This document shows positions 61,598 to 64,000 of a stretch of 64,000 nt of DNA, piece after piece; within the stretch, counting starts at the first letter, position 1; each line of letters opens with the position of its first letter. Origin of the DNA: Candidatus Zymogenaceae bacterium (GTDB lineage Bacteria > Desulfobacterota > Zymogenia > Zymogenales > Zymogenaceae); NCBI GenBank assembly GCA_016931225.1, contig JAFGFE010000018.1, positions 186,001 through 250,000 on the forward strand. The letters are read 5' to 3'. Made by a program: the position numbers and the translations under genes. The notes below the pieces were generated by a model. It was not told where the DNA came from. It ran no database searches and saw nothing but the letters and a program-made list of their open reading frames with translations.

Positions 61598-62569
61598 GTG
61601 GGTGAGAGAACCATGCCGGTGTATTCTTTTGTTATCATCTGTTACAACAACCGAACCCTGATCGGAGATTGTATCGAGTCCATTTACCGTCACGTAACGG
61701 ACGGGGATTTTGAAATCTTCGTCTCCGACAACGGCTCGACGGACGGGAGCGTCGAATATATCGGGGAGACGTTCCCGGAGGTGATCATTGTAGAAAACGG
61801 CCGGAACCTCGGTTTCGCCCGGGCAAACAACGCGGCCCTCAGGCGGGCCTCCGGTGAATACTACGTACTGCTCAACTCCGACGCCCGGTTGACCGCCGGG
61901 GCGGTGGCGGCCATCCGTGACTATATGAGGTCGCATATGGATGTGGGGGTTGCCGGGGGGGCGCTCGTTCACGAGGACGGCTCCCCCCAGAATTCGGTGG
62001 CAGCATACCCGAGCATGATGACGGAAATCGGGGCGAAGTTCCTGCTGAAGGCCCTTTTCCCGAGAAAATACCCGGGGAAGCTCCACCGGTACGTTGCCGT
62101 GATCGATGTGGATTCCATCATCGGCGCGTGTATGGTTGTCCGAGGGAGCGCCGTGAAGGACGTCGGCATGCTGGATGAGGATTATTTTTTCTTCATCGAG
62201 GAGACCGACTGGTGCTATCGAATGAAGCGGGCGGGATATCGGGTTGTAGCGGTCCCGGGGGCGACCATCGTTCACCTGCAGGGAAAAACCGCCGGTCGAT
62301 ACCCGGTGCGGGTAAGGATCGAGTACTATCGATCGCTTTTTTTGTTCATGGACAAACACCGGGGGCGAATGTATCGAGCGCTTTTCATCCTCGGCATTTT
62401 CATCAAGAACATTGTCAACCTGGTCGCCAACGCATCTGTTGTGTGTGTCACTCTGGGGAAGAACAGGCGGGCGGTCGAAAAGGTGAGACGATCGGCCCGT
62501 ATTACCGAGTGGCTGCTGAAGGGTCGCCCGGACGACTGGGGGTTGGAGGGTATCGGCACCGCACAGTGA
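61598..62569 (+). CDS. Glycosyltransferase family 2 (rhamnosyltransferase-like)
   Basis: A 323-residue GT-A enzyme: SFVIICYNNRTLIGDCIESIY, FVSDNGSTDGSVEYI, ENGRNLGFARANNAALRRASGEYYVLLNSDARL, GACMVVRGSAVKDVGMLDEDYFFFIEETDWCYRMKR. These match WbbL-like rhamnosyl and related transferases. A hydrophobic segment near residue 250-280 suggests membrane association. The GTG at 61598 has GAGAGG at good distance; the ATG at 61613 is also possible. Confidence 0.88.
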   Translation: MGERTMPVYSFVIICYNNRTLIGDCIESIYRHVTDGDFEIFVSDNGSTDGSVEYIGETFPEVIIVENGRNLGFARANNAALRRASGEYYVLLNSDARLTAGAVAAIRDYMRSHMDVGVAGGALVHEDGSPQNSVAAYPSMMTEIGAKFLLKALFPRKYPGKLHRYVAVIDVDSIIGACMVVRGSAVKDVGMLDEDYFFFIEETDWCYRMKRAGYRVVAVPGATIVHLQGKTAGRYPVRVRIEYYRSLFLFMDKHRGRMYRALFILGIFIKNIVNLVANASVVCVTLGKNRRAVEKVRRSARITEWLLKGRPDDWGLEGIGTAQ

Positions 62570-62645
62570 CGCCGTCTCGAAGAGCCGCTACTGCCGCCCC
62601 GGATCTCGATTCGAGATATCGATTCTTTCAAGGGAGATGTAACAC

Positions 62646-63698
62646 GTGAAGATAGAGAACCTGTATCCCACCGATGAGCTCCTCGGCCTAATCGACGCTT
62701 TTTCCCGGGCGAAGGTGCTGGTGGTGGGGGATATGATGATAGATGAATTCATCTGGGGCAAGGTCGACAGGATATCTCCCGAGGCGCCGGTCCCCGTGGT
62801 CGAAGTCAACCGGGTGACGCATCGCCTGGGGGGCGCCGCAAACGTGGTACACAATATCAGGGCCCTGGGAGGGCAGGTGCTGGTCGCCGGCATGGTCGGC
62901 GCGGACGACAAGGGCGGTCAGCTCATAGACATGCTCAGGATGATAGATGTGGATGACGACGGCATTCAGACGGATGTCGACCGACCCACCATCATCAAGA
63001 CCAGGATCATCGCTCATCACCAGCAGGTGGTGCGTATCGACCGTGAATCGAAGGACCCCATCCCGCAACGGGTGACAGACGGCATTCTTGAGTATGCCGA
63101 ATCCGTCATCGGTGACGTACACGCCGTCGTGATTTCCGATTACGGGAAGGGTCTCATCGGCAAGCGGATGGTGCACCGACTGGTGGAGCTGGCGGCGGAC
63201 CGGGACATTGTGGTGTCCGTAGATCCGAAGGTGGTGAATTTTCCATTATACCAAAACGTCAGCGTGGTTACGCCGAATCATCACGAAGCGGGTGAGGCCG
63301 CGGGAATCATGATTATGGACGACGAGACGCTTCTCGCCGCCGGAGAGAAGCTTCTGACACTGCTCTCCTGCCGATACGTTCTGATCACCCACGGCGAGAA
63401 GGGAATGACGCTGTTCGGCGAAGACGGCTCCGTCGTGCAGATACCGACGGCGGCCCGGGAGGTGTTCGATGTGACCGGCGCCGGCGATACGGTGATATCC
63501 GCCCTGACCCTGGCTGCGGCGGCCAAGGCCTCGATGAAGGACGCCGCCGTTATATCCAATTACGCCGCCGGAGAGGTGGTGGGCGAAGTGGGGACCGCCG
63601 TCGTGACGGCGGATCGGCTGAAGGAGACCATTCGCTTCGCCATAAACGCCAAGGAATCCCTCCTGACCCGACAACGGAAGGGAAACGCCGGTAAGTAA
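62646..63698 (+). CDS. rfaE1: D-glycero-beta-D-manno-heptose-7-phosphate kinase
   Basis: A 350-residue PfkB-family kinase, the N-terminal half of HldE, that phosphorylates heptose-7-phosphate at C1. Motifs: VVGDMMIDEFIWGKVDRISPEAPVPVVEV, RLGGAANVVHNIRALGG, VVISDYGKGLI, VDPKVVNF, ITHGEKGMTLF, and the anion hole FDVTGAGDTVISALTLA. It starts with GTG behind AGGGAGATG. The adenylyltransferase half is a separate gene, rfaE2, at 31503. It closes the glycan cluster. Confidence 0.95.
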   Translation: MKIENLYPTDELLGLIDAFSRAKVLVVGDMMIDEFIWGKVDRISPEAPVPVVEVNRVTHRLGGAANVVHNIRALGGQVLVAGMVGADDKGGQLIDMLRMIDVDDDGIQTDVDRPTIIKTRIIAHHQQVVRIDRESKDPIPQRVTDGILEYAESVIGDVHAVVISDYGKGLIGKRMVHRLVELAADRDIVVSVDPKVVNFPLYQNVSVVTPNHHEAGEAAGIMIMDDETLLAAGEKLLTLLSCRYVLITHGEKGMTLFGEDGSVVQIPTAAREVFDVTGAGDTVISALTLAAAAKASMKDAAVISNYAAGEVVGEVGTAVVTADRLKETIRFAINAKESLLTRQRKGNAGK

Positions 63699-63746
63699 AT
63701 AAAACAGGACGGGCGACCCGCCCGTATATAGGTAATCATCATACAT

Positions 63747-64000
63747 ATGACAGTATTATATTCAATGACCGGATACGGCAGCGCCCTGTGGGATGCGCCC
63801 ATCGGCAGGTACCGTATCGAAATCAAGTCTCTCAATCATCGATTCCTGGAAACCAGGATAAAACTCCCTCCGGTGATCGACGCCTGGGAGTTTCCCTCCA
63901 CGAAAATGCTGACACGGATGCTTGATCGCGGGAGGGTCTCCGTGGTTGTGTCCGAGGTTCCCGGCGAGGTTGAACGGGGGGCACCCCACCTGAATATGAC
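63747..64000 (+). CDS. yicC: YicC-family protein (partial, runs off the window)
   Basis: The first 84 residues of a YicC/YloC-type endoribonuclease-associated protein, beginning MTVLYSMTGYGSA, then RYRIEIKSLNHRFLETRIKLP and LTRMLDRGRVSVVVS. The SMTGYG start and SxNxRxLE segment are diagnostic for the N-terminal domain. Translation remains open to the end of the window. YicC proteins influence RNA turnover. In many deltaproteobacteria gmk and rpoZ follow; that cannot be seen here. Confidence 0.92.
   Translation, partial: MTVLYSMTGYGSALWDAPIGRYRIEIKSLNHRFLETRIKLPPVIDAWEFPSTKMLTRMLDRGRVSVVVSEVPGEVERGAPHLNM

Overview
The window looks like a chromosome segment of a Gram-negative, GC-rich bacterium, most likely an uncultured deltaproteobacterium (Desulfobacterota sensu lato). 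The supporting signs are lipopolysaccharide core and O-antigen genes, a CIRCE-controlled groESL operon, an NtrB/NtrC-type pair with a sigma-54 promoter, a TAXI-type binding protein, AddAB and an archaeal-like AsnRS. This is an inference from gene content; there is no rRNA gene in the window to confirm it. I found no tRNA, rRNA, CRISPR array, insertion sequence or phage gene. Gene density is high, and most genes have readable Shine-Dalgarno sequences.

Layout. 1-5.4 kb: RNase G, groES-groEL behind a sigma-70 promoter and CIRCE operator, and two secreted TPR proteins. 5.5-9.2 kb (minus strand): a small lipoprotein, a parvulin-type foldase lipoprotein, a LarA-family racemase and a 3-hydroxyacyl-CoA dehydrogenase. 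9.4-12.4 kb: AsnRS, a DJ-1/PfpI protein and a bactofilin-like membrane protein. 12.5-18.9 kb: AddA and AddB, overlapping by 8 bp. 19.1-22.2 kb: a long-chain acyl-CoA ligase and an HDAC-family deacetylase. 22.3-26.5 kb: a signalling block made of a cytoplasmic PAS histidine kinase, an NtrC-family activator, a clear -24/-12 promoter, a receiver-PATAN(DUF4388)-TPR protein and a roadblock/LC7 protein. 26.7-35.1 kb: an unknown protein, a DUF2520 dehydrogenase-like protein, an AsmA-like protein, RfaE2, thioredoxin, and an APC permease paired with a D-amino-acid lyase/aldolase-like enzyme. 35.3-42.9 kb: a CreD-like protein, a C45-like Ntn hydrolase next to an orphan TAXI binding protein, two secreted unknowns, a divergent phosphoglycerate kinase, ComF and a lipoprotein.

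43-63.7 kb is one long plus-strand cluster for cell-surface glycan synthesis. It holds a heptosyltransferase-like GT9, several GT4 and GT2 glycosyltransferases, a DegT aminotransferase, three sugar-nucleotide SDRs, a two-domain Kdo/WaaP-like kinase, a metallophosphoesterase, an AsnB amidotransferase, a polyprenyl-phosphate sugar-1-P transferase fused to the front half of a WbpM-like protein, and RfaE1. RfaE1 and RfaE2, the two halves of HldE in enterobacteria, are separate genes 31 kb apart here. The window ends inside yicC.

The most unusual items are the sigma-54-driven PATAN/roadblock module, the tandem-kinase protein with both active sites apparently intact, the WecA-WbpM(N-terminal) fusion, an SDR with Asn in place of the catalytic Lys, a C45-like protein with Thr where Cys is expected, and a phosphoglycerate kinase with several altered signature motifs. 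All are read from sequence alone; none was checked by database search.
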